A DNA stretch of 31,032 bases from Welwitschia mirabilis (taxonomy: Eukaryota > Gnetophyta > Gnetopsida > Welwitschiales): the NCBI GenBank assembly GCA_051453625.1, contig JBOZIK010000001.1, forward strand, positions 133,617,297 to 133,648,328. Direction: 5' to 3'. Under the pieces are notes generated by a model that made no database searches, was not told where the DNA came from, and saw only the letters and a program-made list of their open reading frames with translations. Numbering within the stretch: the stretch's first letter is position 1; the number at the start of each line of letters is the position of its first letter. Below, in pieces: positions 1 through 11,222 of the stretch. The position numbers were made by a program, and so were the translations under genes.

Positions 1-38
<38 letters not shown>
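1..38. repeat. (AT)n microsatellite
   Basis: An uninterrupted run of alternating T and A opens the window and is cut by the window edge, so its true length is unknown. It carries no coding signal. Confidence 0.97.
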
Positions 39-40
<2 letters not shown>

Positions 41-1629
41 GGAACTGAGAAACAAAACAAAATGAGCATGAAACCGTCACCCTTGGTGACATAGTCACAA
101 GAAACTGCTTATCTAGAAGAGTACAAGCATAGAAAAAGAAAAACATTATGTTATTGATAGACGAGGGACAAAAATACCCCTTGAGACTAGAAGTTACAAA
201 AAACTTAGTTTTGATAAGGAACATATCTAAGAGGGGTGGATTAAAGCCCTCTACAGAATGGAAACATGTTAGTATGATTATGGTCGAGAAGGAATCTTTC
301 TAAATCATCAGAGAGAACCTGAAACACTTGATTTAGCTCCTTAAATTATTTGGCACATGTTAGATTTTTATTTGGATGTAGTCTTAGGGTTTTATTCCTA
401 TAGCTTGATTTAATGGCTTAAGGGAGGGCTATGTGAGAGATTCTTAATGTGATAAACGAACATCTCTTCAACCCCTAGATGGTTGCCAATAAAACCTCCC
501 ATTGAGCAACATTTATGTAAATGCCTCCTTGGGTTGAGACCAGATTTCAACTGAGGAAGAATCTGAAGTGGAGTTCTTTGCAGAGCTAGGGCCCAAAGCT
601 AGAGTAGGGGAGGTCTGGGCATGCTTACCTCACTCCTAAGGGTTGGGTGATGGTTGATTCTAAGCCAGTTCCTAGGATATGCTAGAGTTAGACTCTTGAG
701 ATGTCTTATGTTGGGTCAGGGATGAAGACATCTCCCCTGAACAACCTAGGGAGGAAGTCGTCCCTCTGTGACTAGGGCTACCATGCATAGTGGTTTCCTC
801 TAGAATAGGGGTCCTTTCAGTTGAAGTTCTTCTTTTGGAGGTTCTCTTAGAGGGAGTATAATATGAGCAACAATGGTAGGGGAGGCTTCCTTATTCTAAT
901 TTCTTATGCTACTCTCCAAAGGGCCAAGACTAAGCTTGAGTGCCTTGAGGAATCCTTTAATTTAAGAACTTGAATAAAAAAGAATGGTAGGTTCACTTGA
1001 CATCCTAAGTTAATAACTTTGAGAAAAGAAAAATGGATACCTAAAAGTTTTAAGGAATTTTCTAATGAATGAAGTAATGGTCTGCGAGTTTTACACCTAG
1101 TCCCTAGGGGGGTAGTAAATCCTTTCTGCTAATGTACCCACTTGGCAATTCAGGAACCCCACTAAGGAAGAAATGGAGTACTTCACGTTTCCCTTTACTT
1201 TCAAACAGAATTCGTTCTCCTTTTGCAAGGATTTCCAGCAGCCTAGAGAGGGAGTATTCAGTAATTTATATTGGAATTCTTCTGAATGTGGTGCATCCTC
1301 ATCTCTATTATCTGTAAAAGGGGGTGATATCAACCCCTTAGTTTTCTCTAAGATTATGCAGGAGGGATTCCCATCTCACTACCTATACGTTTTCCCATAG
1401 AGTAGGACATCCTTTAAAAAGGCCTAGCTCAGAAGATGCAATTATTGACGTGGATCCCATTATGACTCTGATTTAGAAATGAAGGTACTTGATCCTTCTT
1501 GCTATAATTATAGGAAAGGGTAGGGGATGTTATTGAAGATCAGATCATTTCTGATCCACCAAATCTGCTAAAACATTAAGCTGATCCCATCCAATAAATG
1601 CATGTCAGGGGTGTTATAGTTCTCATAGT
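39..1629. other. Unassigned DNA left of the LINE
   Basis: This stretch is less AT-rich than the rest of the window. Short open frames on either strand, for example around 1097-1400, show no motif I recognise and overlap one another. It may hold the 3' tail and flank of the minus-strand LINE that starts to be readable near 1630, but I see no poly-T run that would mark the LINE's poly-A end, so the boundary is unknown. Confidence 0.4.
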
Positions 1630-1649
1630 ACTTCTTCACAATGAAGATT

Positions 1650-1760
1650 AATTCTTTGCTCCAAAAACAATTATGAAATAGATGTTATGCTATTTCTGGA
1701 TTTGACTGGTAGATGGGACAGTTTGTGTCTACTTGGAATCCCCTCTTGAGCAATTAGTCT
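1650..1760 (-). pseudogene. LINE zf-RVT zinc finger remnant
   Basis: The minus strand reads ...LLKRGFQVDTNCPIYQ... followed after a few residues by E-I-A-stop-H-L-F-H-N-C-F-W. This is the zf-RVT pattern found at the C-terminus of plant LINE reverse transcriptases (C-x2-C, then E...HLF..C). The second cysteine is Tyr (CPIY for CPIC), a TGC/TGT-to-TAC-type G-to-A change, and the Gln before HLF is a TAG stop. The finger therefore could not bind zinc normally. Confidence 0.8.
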
Positions 1761-2589
1761 TTAGTTAAAATTCTCTAATGGTCTTTTAACTAGTAAAAGA
1801 CTTTAATTTTTTCTAAAATGTATCCCTTCCAATACTTCTTATATGTTTTTTCTTTCTCATATTTCTTTAATAGGATATACTTGGTTGAATCAGACTGACA
1901 GATGTTTAAGTTAATGAGTTATTGTCAAGTTTTACTAAGGTGTTTCCTTAGGTAAGACTCCCCATGATCAATGGTTTAATCTCTGTATTTGTCATTGATT
2001 AAATCACACCAAGGCTAACCTCCTTCTTGCAATCTCTTTAAAATATATGTGCTTTAGTGAGGATGCAATCTTCTAGTTTTTGAATCTCCCAACCCCCTAA
2101 TTCTCTTAGGCAAACAATATTCTCCCATTTGCAGAGATGAATTCAGTGATAATCCTTTCCTCCTGACTAAATAAATTCCTTTAAGTCTTGTTGATTTTTT
2201 AGATAATATATCTCAAGGGATTAGGGGGACAGGGGACCAATAATGAAAGCTATGTACTAGAAAGAGGAAATTAAGTAAGAGTTTATAAGAATGATTTTAG
2301 CTTTGGATGAGAGAAAGTTATTTTGCCATGAGTTGCACAGCCTTTGAATGGATTTCAAAATGTAATTCTAGGTATTATTCTTATACCAATTTTGAAGAGG
2401 AATACCCAGGTAGATATCCTGTAGGTCTCCTAATTTTGCACTCAATATTCGGGAAATTTTACCCCCTTTGATTCTTTTTCTGCCTAAAGTGTGAATTCTT
2501 GATTTGTTCTAGTTGTGTGAAGCTCTATTGCCACTGCAAAGACGTTTATAGAATTTTTTTATTGCTTTTTATTGCTGACGTGATGCCCT

Positions 2590-3362
2590 GGTCATAATAA
2601 TGATGTTCTTTGCATAGTGATTATTGAGAAAGATTTGACCTCTAATTCTGATTTCTATAACTCTATTCCTTCTTAGGAAAACTTATAATACATTTATCAC
2701 AAAAAGAAAAAGGTATGGGGATAGAAGGTCTCCTTATCTCAAACCTCTGCCTACTAAAAAGAAATTTGATTTATGGTTGTTAACCCTTATACTGAATTCA
2801 TTTGAAGCTTGCATGTCTACCCAGAGATTAATAATATCTTGAGAAAAATATGTTTTCCTAAGAATACACCCTAACGCTTATCAACTGCCTAAATCGTAAG
2901 CTTTAGCGATATACAATTTAGTAATAAGGAGGGAAAATTTGTATTTTTTGACAAAGTCAATGATCTCATAAGTTAAGAGGATTTGGTCTTAGATATACCT
3001 AGATGGAATGAAGCTAGCTTGGTTCTCTAAAATCACATTGGGAAGCAGGAGGGTAATACGGCCAACCATGATTTTTGTGAAAATTCTATATATAACATTA
3101 CAAACACCTAAAGGCCTAAAATCCTCTGGTTTATTAGTATCCATTTTTTTGATGTAATTACCACCCTAGTTCTATTCATTTTCCTGGAAATCCTGCTATT
3201 TTGGAAGACTTTCTGCGTTACATCATAAAGGTTATTCCCTAAAATGAAGAAGTGGGATTTGCAAAGTTTAACTGACCATCCATCAGGGCCAAGGTCTTGG
3301 TTATTCTTCATGGATCTGATAGCAGATAAGACTTTTCCTCTACTTAGAGATTTAGTTAACAT
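2590..3362 (-). pseudogene. LINE reverse transcriptase remnant
   Basis: The 5' part (3108-3362) reads S-A-I-R-S-M-K-N-N-Q-D-L-G-P-D-G-W, the PGPDG finger block, then N-R-T-R-V-V-I-T-S-K-K, matching the N-x-T-x-I-x-L-I-P-K block. Further on come NVIYRIFTKIMVGRI and NQASFIPSRYI, equivalent to LCNVIYKIITK and QSAFVPGRxI. Motif A appears as TKLYIAKAYD, so the catalytic Asp of K-L-D is Tyr (codon 2911-2913). Motif C appears as HYAKNIIIM where YADD/FADD is expected, so both Asp are lost (codons 2605-2610). Past the core, GGWEIQKLED near 2065 is the conserved GG(L/W) thumb segment. Family membership is clear; activity is impossible. Confidence 0.92.
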
Positions 3363-3545
3363 AGAGTCATATTCACTTGAGATTTTCTTATTTTCTAGAA
3401 TAAGGTCAGGGGTGATATCGTTCCATTCCTAGATTCTCTTAATATGGGCCTATAATTCCTTAGCTATATCTTCTTCATCTTCGGTGGTTTAACCTCTAGT
3501 GGATAGTCTTCTGATTCTGTCATCTGATCTATGCTTGTTGGCTTG

Positions 3546-3608
3546 CTAGAAGAAGAATCTAGTATTTTTATCATCTTCTTTTAGCCATTTGATCCTTAAG
3601 CATTCTCT
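3546..3608 (-). pseudogene. LINE endonuclease-RT linker (WLKEGD-NTKFF block)
   Basis: The minus strand reads RIKWLKEDDKNTRFF, the highly conserved linker (R-x-K-W-L-K-E-G-D-x-N-T-x-F-F-H) between endonuclease and reverse transcriptase in plant LINEs. Gly of EGD is Asp here. The segment runs straight into the gap at 3609, which hides the end of the endonuclease. Confidence 0.88.
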
Positions 3609-3786
3609 NNNNNNNNNNNNNNNNNNNNNNNNNNNNNNNNNNNNNNNNNNNNNNNNNNNNNNNNNNNNNNNNNNNNNNNNNNNNNNNNNNNNNNNNNNNN
3701 NNNNNNNNNNNNNNNNNNNNNNNNNNNNNNNNNNNNNNNNNNNNNNNNNNNNNNNNNNNNNNNNNNNNNNNNNNNNNNNNNNNNNN
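3609..3786. other. Assembly gap (178 N)
   Basis: Unknown bases inside the LINE, between the endonuclease C-terminus and the WLKEGD linker. Unlike three other gaps in this window, its flanks do not repeat each other. Linker sequence is expected here in plant LINEs, so the gap probably hides real sequence. Confidence 0.95.
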
Positions 3787-3944
3787 ATGTGATCCTTTAA
3801 GGTATTAAGGCCCTTGTACAAAAACATTATGGGTTGATTCCCATCATACTATACCAATATTTTTCCAACATCATTCTAATTTCTATCTGATTAATCCAAT
3901 ATTGTTCCATACAAAATGGAGTTTTCTATGGTAAAATCATCCCT

Positions 3945-4594
3945 ACTTTAAGTTTGATAGAACAGTGGCTTGAAGTAATCCTGTTCAGGCCATAGGCTTC
4001 AAATGGAAGTTTAGCTAGATCCTTCCTAATTAAAACTTTATTAATCTTGGACATTATCAGATCTTTAACCACTCTTCTGTTTGACCACATATACTTGTAC
4101 CCAATAATAGGGATGTCTGTAAGAGAGTGTCTTGTTAAAAAATCTTTTAGTATTGAGGTACCTATAAAATTCTAGTTATCACTCTCTGATTTTTCCCAGT
4201 GATGAAGAAATTAATTGAAATCACTTAGGATGAGTCATTTGGATTTATCTATTATTGTTCTCTAAGCTTCTTTCAAGATAGAGACCTTGTCTTGATTATT
4301 TTGGGGACTATAAAGGTTCACAATAATTCAATCCTCTTTCGTAAGGAGAATTGTGAAGTAGTTCTTTCTACTATGAATTACATTTGCCTCTCTTTTGGTT
4401 GAGATCATGAGGCCACCAAAGTTTCCTTGGGTTGCAAGGGTGAAGGAAGTTCATTACTGCCTTAAATTCATTTTCCCCATATCATTTTGATCTTCATGTT
4501 TTGTAAGTAAACTAAATCGATATTACATTAATTGATAATATTTCATAAGGTTTTTTCTTATAGGAGGACCTAATCCCTTGTAATTCTATGTGAG
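3945..4594 (-). pseudogene. LINE APE-type endonuclease remnant
   Basis: The minus strand begins LT-stop-N-Y-K-G-L-G-P-P-I-R, matching the N-terminal W-N-x-R-G-L-G motif with Trp turned to TAG. Then come NFGGLMISTKREANV, a VNLYSPQNNQDK block (the IYAPN motif), and LILSDFN at 4214-4225 where L-I-x-G-D-F-N is usual (Gly to Ser, GGT to AGT). DIPIIGYKYMWSN corresponds to the D-x-x-x-x-G-x-x-F/Y-T-W-S-N motif, and SSHCSI near 3955-3970 to the S-D-H-C-P-I motif with the Asp missing. The enzyme would nick target DNA to prime reverse transcription. Several in-frame stops and the loss of the SDH Asp show it is inactive. Confidence 0.9.
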
Positions 4595-4999
4595 ACAATT
4601 AATTGGGAGTGTTTTTACCCCTTTCTGGATGCTTGATTTTTCTTTAGAATATCTTCAATGATGGCTTGAGAACTATTTGCAATGTTCTCTATCTTTTTTT
4701 TTCTCGGAGAGTTCTAATACTAGGCCTTCCCTTCATTTGAGTTCCACTTTATTAGATTCATCATTATTTAAATGTTGGTTGATATCATTCTCTTTCATAA
4801 GAGGTTAAAAAGGGTTAGGCTTTAGTTTTGACGCTTCTTTCTTTTTGTTATCCTTATTTTCCTTAGGAAAAATAGTAGTACCTTTTTCTGTTTATTCCTT
4901 CCTTTGCTTATGTTGGCATATGTTTTGATTGTGACTAGATTTTCTATAAAAAGTACATGTTTCCTTTCGCTTTTCTTTAATTGCAATTGATTATTTTCT

Positions 5000-5041
5000 A
5001 CATTCTTCTCTTAGATGACCCAATCTTCCACAATATGAACA
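5000..5041 (-). pseudogene. CCHC zinc knuckle of the LINE
   Basis: The minus strand reads CSYCGRLGHLREEC, a complete C-x2-C-x4-H-x4-C zinc knuckle. It follows the DUF4283-like region in the same frame, which is the normal arrangement in plant LINEs, where the knuckle binds the element's RNA. All four metal ligands are kept, unlike most active sites in this window. Confidence 0.95.
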
Positions 5042-5059
5042 TTTCTTTTCAAGAGGAGC

Positions 5060-5650
5060 ACAACTTCTAGAGAGATGTACTAATTTTTCATAGACTGTGT
5101 AAGTAACTAGAATAGTCTTGTAAGTGATATCAATTTCATAAATACCTTATTTAGATCTAAATTTTATATATTAGATCTCCTTGGTATCTTCTAGACTCAT
5201 CCAGCTACAAAATCTGGACGACACTAGTCTTGTCTATTTAATAGTGATCCTATCAAGTTTGATGAGTTTATCAAACTAAGATACCATTTTTCTTAACATA
5301 TCTTCATCCCAAAACTCTAATGGAAACTTGTGAATGTGGATCTATATCGGTATCATCTTAAATAGATTTAGGTCTGATTGCCTCCCTAGTGTCGATTTGG
5401 CTAGGGCAAGGCCATAAACCCCAAAAAACCAAGGTTCTCTTGCAATTATTTCATCTCGATCTCATTTTTTATCTAGTGAAATAACACCAACCATTTCAGC
5501 AATTGCAATAACATTAAATTTGCTAACTCTTGTGTATTTAGTAGCAAACCATTTACAGATCTGATCTAACCTTAGTTAAGGATCATAAAAAACAAATTTT
5601 TGATTATAATCTATCTGAGTTTCTTCTCGATATTACTACAGGCATCTTTA
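5060..5650 (-). pseudogene. DUF4283-like N-terminal region of the LINE
   Basis: One minus-strand frame, interrupted by about nine stops, carries the signature of DUF4283: AREPWFFG near 5410-5440 (E-x-x-P-W-x-F-G), then a Pro-Ile-stop-Ile segment where P-V/I-W-V/I is expected, then FPLEFWDEDML (the L-P-x-E-x-W block). Behind these lies the valine-rich strand leading to the knuckle. The domain is thought to act with the zinc knuckle in nucleic-acid binding. Stops at 'PI*I' and 'K*T' are TAG where Trp is expected. The start region (5651-5703) is in another frame, so one small indel separates it. Confidence 0.85.
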
Positions 5651-5703
5651 TTAATGTACACTACTAGGGATTTTTCTTCCTTGGAGAATTGAGTCTTCTT
5701 CAT

Positions 5704-5851
5704 ATTGAGCCCAAACCCCTCAAAAACACCCCTAAAAGTGGATCAGTAGTACTAAAAAAATTGTAACTTACTTGTAGAATGACTGTCTGATGGCCAAAAT
5801 CGCCCCCATGTTCCTTGATCAGGGACTGAAACCACACTCACCGATCTACGG
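5704..5851 (-). other. Probable LINE 5' leader
   Basis: This segment lies upstream (in minus-strand sense) of the likely LINE start codon. It contains C-rich runs and no open frame of note. It is continuous with the GC-rich 45-base sequence that flanks the next gap. The true 5' end of the LINE is not visible. Confidence 0.4.
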
Positions 5852-5896
5852 CCTTTTAAGCCTCGCTCCCTCCTAGGGTCTAGATCCATCAAAGCC
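5852..5896. repeat. 45-bp sequence repeated across the 692-N gap, left copy
   Basis: It starts CCTTTTAAGCC and ends CATCAAAGCC exactly at the gap. The same 45 bases with one mismatch (G/T) open the sequence after the gap at 6589. End-of-left equals start-of-right, as expected for two overlapping contigs that were not merged. Confidence 0.95.
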
Positions 5897-6588
5897 NNNN
5901 NNNNNNNNNNNNNNNNNNNNNNNNNNNNNNNNNNNNNNNNNNNNNNNNNNNNNNNNNNNNNNNNNNNNNNNNNNNNNNNNNNNNNNNNNNNNNNNNNNNN
6001 NNNNNNNNNNNNNNNNNNNNNNNNNNNNNNNNNNNNNNNNNNNNNNNNNNNNNNNNNNNNNNNNNNNNNNNNNNNNNNNNNNNNNNNNNNNNNNNNNNNN
6101 NNNNNNNNNNNNNNNNNNNNNNNNNNNNNNNNNNNNNNNNNNNNNNNNNNNNNNNNNNNNNNNNNNNNNNNNNNNNNNNNNNNNNNNNNNNNNNNNNNNN
6201 NNNNNNNNNNNNNNNNNNNNNNNNNNNNNNNNNNNNNNNNNNNNNNNNNNNNNNNNNNNNNNNNNNNNNNNNNNNNNNNNNNNNNNNNNNNNNNNNNNNN
6301 NNNNNNNNNNNNNNNNNNNNNNNNNNNNNNNNNNNNNNNNNNNNNNNNNNNNNNNNNNNNNNNNNNNNNNNNNNNNNNNNNNNNNNNNNNNNNNNNNNNN
6401 NNNNNNNNNNNNNNNNNNNNNNNNNNNNNNNNNNNNNNNNNNNNNNNNNNNNNNNNNNNNNNNNNNNNNNNNNNNNNNNNNNNNNNNNNNNNNNNNNNNN
6501 NNNNNNNNNNNNNNNNNNNNNNNNNNNNNNNNNNNNNNNNNNNNNNNNNNNNNNNNNNNNNNNNNNNNNNNNNNNNNNNNNNNNNNNN
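5897..6588. other. Assembly gap (692 N), possibly spurious
   Basis: The 45 bases before the Ns equal the 45 bases after them, so the two sides may overlap and the gap may have no real content. Alternatively, the 45-mer could be a true repeat in the LINE leader. The long minus-strand open frame across this interval exists only because N codons hide stops. Confidence 0.8.
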
Positions 6589-6633
6589 CCTTTTAAGCCT
6601 CGCTCCCTCCTATGGTCTAGATCCATCAAAGCC
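6589..6633. repeat. 45-bp sequence repeated across the 692-N gap, right copy
   Basis: Second copy of the 45-mer at 5852-5896, beginning with the first base after the gap. One base differs (TCCTATGG here, TCCTAGGG there). Confidence 0.95.
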
Positions 6634-9600
6634 TAGCAGAGGTTTAAAACTCTAACAGAAATTGTTTATGAAATCTTTATTCCTCCCTTTCTTATTCGCT
6701 TTTATGTAAGGCTTGATGATCCTGAGGATATAGATATTTGTTAAATGCAATACGATTTTATTTCGTTAATGGTCTAGTTAGTCCATTAACCTTCTATTTT
6801 GTGGTCGAAATGTAACTAACTTTACTAAATTTGTTTTCATAGTATTCACTAACTAAATTAGTTATTATATCAAAGTGTTTGATTTTATCATTTAAGTTTA
6901 AACTTTAGGTCCCAATAATTGTGACTTTATTATCATAGTACATCTTGATGCATCTTATAACTTATAGATTTACATCATGAAATAATAAATTTACTTATGG
7001 TAAATCCTTTACCATTTCTTTAAGAAATCTAAAATATATAAAAGCTCCTTGAATAAATATAGAGAACACAATTTATGATCAAGATATTCAGTTTTTCATT
7101 AATTTCAAAATGATAGATCTTGCTTAGATTTATTAGTAAGTTTATATCAAATGAAAATGGAGCTAACTAGGAAGGATTGTAAGTAAATAAGAGATAGATC
7201 TTTAACTAAAATCTACCTAAAATAAAATGAAGATGTAATTAGGACATGTACAAGATGAACTAACAATTCAAAAAAAACTCTAAATGAACAAATGAGATGA
7301 AAAAGCAACTAGGTAAGTTGGATTTTAATTACTAAACTAAATTAACTATTAGATGGATAATCCAAATGATGCCACATATCACAAGAATATTAGACAATGA
7401 AAAACAAGATTAAAGACTAAGGTAAAATTCAAACTTAGAGAAGTAGACATTAATTTCTTCTAAGGAAACTAAAGTTTTCAAAGAAAACCCTTCACAATCT
7501 AGGCTATAATGAAAAACATCCTTTAAAATAAGTTACTTTGTGAGAAAAATAATTTATATAAAAGTATTCAATTTATTACTATACATATTATAGTAACAAG
7601 ATTTACTAGTTATAGTATGCATCCCATAATGCTAGGCTAAAGTATACTAGAATCCCATAAGACTGGGATCATGATATGTTTTTACAAAGATTTTCATAAC
7701 AAATTAAAGCCTATTACACACAAGAAAAATGAGTTTTAAGAACTTATATTTTATCTAGATATAGATTAAATGTGCTAGAACTTCTTTTAATGAAGTGAAT
7801 TTATTCGAATATTGGTAGTTGCTATTGACCATATAGTGTACTAGAGTAACCACTTCATCCTATGAAAGTCCTCAATTTTTTGGATCCTAATATAAAAATG
7901 TATCATCCTAGAATGATGCCCTAGATATTTTTTTATGTTAATAGTAGATCAATTATCAATGAAAAATTTTAGTTTATTTAATTTACTTTAATATTATTAA
8001 TTTGAAAAGTATCCTCAATCATATAATCTCTATACATGATTTGAAGGGAGAAGATTAAGCTATAAATATTTGATGCTTAGATCACTAATATAGAGGTGAT
8101 GCTTCTAAGAACATAAGTACTTCTATCCTAATAATTGTGTTTATAATCAGAATATGCCTATAAACTAAATTTAGAGCCTGTATGGTAGATAAAACCTATA
8201 TTTTTATCATATTTAAATATCTTAGTACTCTCATAGAAAAATTTTGATTTCCCATCTTTAGTGCATTAATATATTAAAACATAGCTTTAATCACACAATA
8301 GAATTAACATCTAGTAGTAGTAACATAAATGAAACTCCTAACTATTCTTTTATAATGTATTTCATTAATTGATTTTTAACCTTAAATAGTAGATATTTTT
8401 GTATTTTATTTTAAATAATTTATAGCATCTTTGAGTTTTTTCAAATTAAAGTTCCCAATTAGATCTTTGATGTCCTTATTGCAAGTTATAAATATTTTAT
8501 TAATTTTTTACTTAATCTTTATGAAAATTTAAAATATTTTTACTTACTATGCATTAATAATTTTTATCAATAGAAATATTTAATAATAAGCCCTACTAGT
8601 TAAGTAACATGTAGTCGTCTTGAAATTTATAAGACTAAGGTTGTTTATTATAGTACAAAATATTCTAATTGTTGCTATTCCATATGGGTCACAATAGAGT
8701 TTTAAATATCACTTTTTTTCAAATCTTGAATATAGTATAGGAGTACTAAATAGTATTTTATAAAATGTAAAGAGTAACAATAATAAAAAGATTCTCCTTT
8801 TAAGCATTAGAAATGATTGTTCATAAGAAAAAGTACCAAGTAAATGTAAATTAAAAAACCATAAAAATCACAGTAAGATTATTAAGTAACTACAACTTTA
8901 TGGTAAATTATGGATCATCTACTATAGATCTCAATTGCCATGAATGAATATGAAAAGAATATGCAATATTGAAATGTCATCATCCTTAACATGTTGATTG
9001 CCTCACAATGAAATGAGTTAAAAAATAGGAAATCATGAAAGATGTCATAAATCCCAACACATCTATATACCATGATAAAACCCTAACAAAATGTCAAAGT
9101 AATCAACTCAAATTAATAAATGTAAAAGAACATCTAAAATCATTATTACATGAGTAATAATCCTAAACTTATTAATCATGAAAAGAAAAGAAAAATCCAA
9201 ATTATTCAAATTACATTAGTCCATAATGAAAACACTGTAACAAATAATAATTTAATCCAGAGCATGCCCTTAGTCTTAAAAGGAAGTTTCTTAATGAAAT
9301 AATCATTCCTATATGTCTAAGAAGAGATAAAATATCCTTAGAACCTCATGATTAGATGATAACTGGTCATATCTATGAAAACCATAATGGAATTAATATA
9401 GAAATACTAAATGAATCCATGGAGATATGATATTATATCAAATATGATATACAAGTAAAGGATGCATAACTAAGTTAGGTAGTCCTTATATATCCTAATA
9501 TTGTATTTTTATGTACAATTTTATATTCTTTATACATTAACACATATTGAATCTAGTCAAAGTTGCTTGATCATTAATATTAATCAACTAGATTCTTATC

Positions 9601-11222
9601 CTATTAAAAGCTTCCCTATTCTTTTGGCATTTAATTTATTTTTTGTTACATTCTATTAGTTTGATTTTATTATTTAGTAGTCAATACTTATTCTAAGATT
9701 TATGGCACCCATCATACTACAAAATGTCGCTATAGATGTGATGGCTATGTTAGTCTCCTTGAAAATTGTGCTTCAGTTGAAAACCATGTAACGTAACATG
9801 TTTTACATAATAAAACTCAACTATTAGTTATTTTTAATAAAATCTTGATAATTATAAAGATTAAACTTGACCAATGATAAATAAATTTTAAACACATGAT
9901 TTGTAACCTTAATATATTTTATTTACTATAGTTTAAGGGGTTAGAATTATAAAATTATAATATAATCACAACCATCAACTAGCATTGTACTAGTCCCTTA
10001 ATAAATAATGTAAAAAATTTAAGCTCTAAAGGCTATTTGCATCTAAAAATTTTTTAAGTACCATATTCAAAGTTAAAAATAAATATTCAAATGAGATTGA
10101 AACTAATAAACTTGAATTTATTTATTTTTAAATGTTAGTCTACATCACTCTAATGCATAAAATTACAAAATAAATAAAAATATTTAAATTTTCAAGTCTA
10201 ATTTTATTTATAGTTTTTAAATTTTTTTCTTAATTTTTTAAATTTCTATCCTTTAAAAATGTAATGAATTAAAGAAAATTATGTAGTTGTTGTGCTAAGA
10301 CATAAAATCCTTAAAAATATAAAAATTTTCAATGTCTCTCATGTTAGAAAATGTGGTAAAGCAAAAACAAAAAGGCATACAACAAGAGATGAGATTGAAC
10401 CTTGAAGATCCCAATGTGGAATAAAAATAAAAAAGGAAAAAAAAGCATTATGAAATCAATGTAGAGCTCTCTCATTTGTATGAAAGGATAACTTAATAAC
10501 CATTCTTGCTTATCTCTTGATTAATGCATATGCCACATCCTTATTTCCATTTTATAGGTTTTATTTAGTGTAGAAACCCCAATTTTACATTAACATTACA
10601 ATCAAAAACTTTCTAGATAACTGTAATAACTCCCCCTTTTGAACACCCTTTTTTTAATTATTATTTTTTTAATAAAATGGTTGTATTTTGATTAAAATTT
10701 TGGAAAAGTAATAAGCACTATATATAGAAGAAAATTGGGAATATCCTCACTCAATGTAAACTTCTATAAAATAAGAATTTACCTCTATTATAATAGCTAG
10801 AATATGGTTGGGGGATATGCCTCATAATTGTAAATTATAAGCTAGTTAAATAAACACTTAAAAATATAAGATCCACTAGAAGGGACAACTTCAAAGCTAG
10901 GATGAAGACACAAAATTTGATTAATACCATCTCCCATATTTTTGAATGAGCCTTTCCTTATGCATAAAGTAGTAGATAACCTTTTTCTTTTATTGGATAG
11001 CATGTCCTTCACATTGTTTTATATTTATGTTCTTTTCTAGTTTCTCTTGAGCCTTGTGTTTGTTTTTTTTTAAATGCTAAAGTAACACCAACTTTTGAAA
11101 GCCTTTATGATTTAATCTTGGAAGGATTTTAGCTAAAGTTATAAAACATCATAGTGATTCCTCCACTTTTTAATTGAGTCCATTTCATCATATTATGCTT
11201 CTTCTTTTGGCACTAAGTTACC
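6634..11222. other. Long AT-rich stretch with no recognisable gene
   Basis: Both strands are dense in stops and in A/T runs, and I recognise no domain, RNA gene or clear repeat boundary. One short segment, 9962-10000, resembles 13121-13160 (shared CTAGC/T...TACTAG-type core) and may be another worn LTR-junction fragment. The rest is best read as old, heavily mutated transposon DNA, but that is inference from base composition only. Confidence 0.6.

Larger units (their letters stand above)
1630..5703 (-). pseudogene. Degenerate LINE (non-LTR retrotransposon), plant type
   Basis: Read right to left, the minus strand gives the domain order of a plant LINE: a DUF4283-like region, a CCHC zinc knuckle, an APE-type endonuclease, a reverse transcriptase and a C-terminal zf-RVT finger. 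In life the protein would bind its own RNA, nick target DNA and copy the RNA at the nick. The first codon is probably the ATG at 5701-5703 (MKKTQFSKEEK...), just inside a more GC-rich leader. The frame is broken by many stops, at least one frameshift near 5610-5640 and a 178-N gap. Many stops lie where relatives have Trp, for example TAG in the endonuclease N-terminal W-N-x-x-G-L-G motif and in the PIW-like motif of the DUF4283 region. Both RT active-site motifs are altered. The element is dead; recognition is by motif and domain order, and I am sure of the class but not the clade. Confidence 0.92.

Noticed and set aside
1097-1400. Overlapping short open frames on both strands left of the LINE
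   Set aside because: Three frames over the same bases, none with a recognisable motif, and no support from neighbours.
3244-3432. Plus-strand open frame of 62 codons
   Set aside because: It is the shadow of the minus-strand LINE reverse transcriptase, whose motifs are unmistakable.
5889-6629. Long minus-strand open frame across the 692-N gap
   Set aside because: It is open only because N codons hide stops; the real bases are the two copies of one 45-mer.
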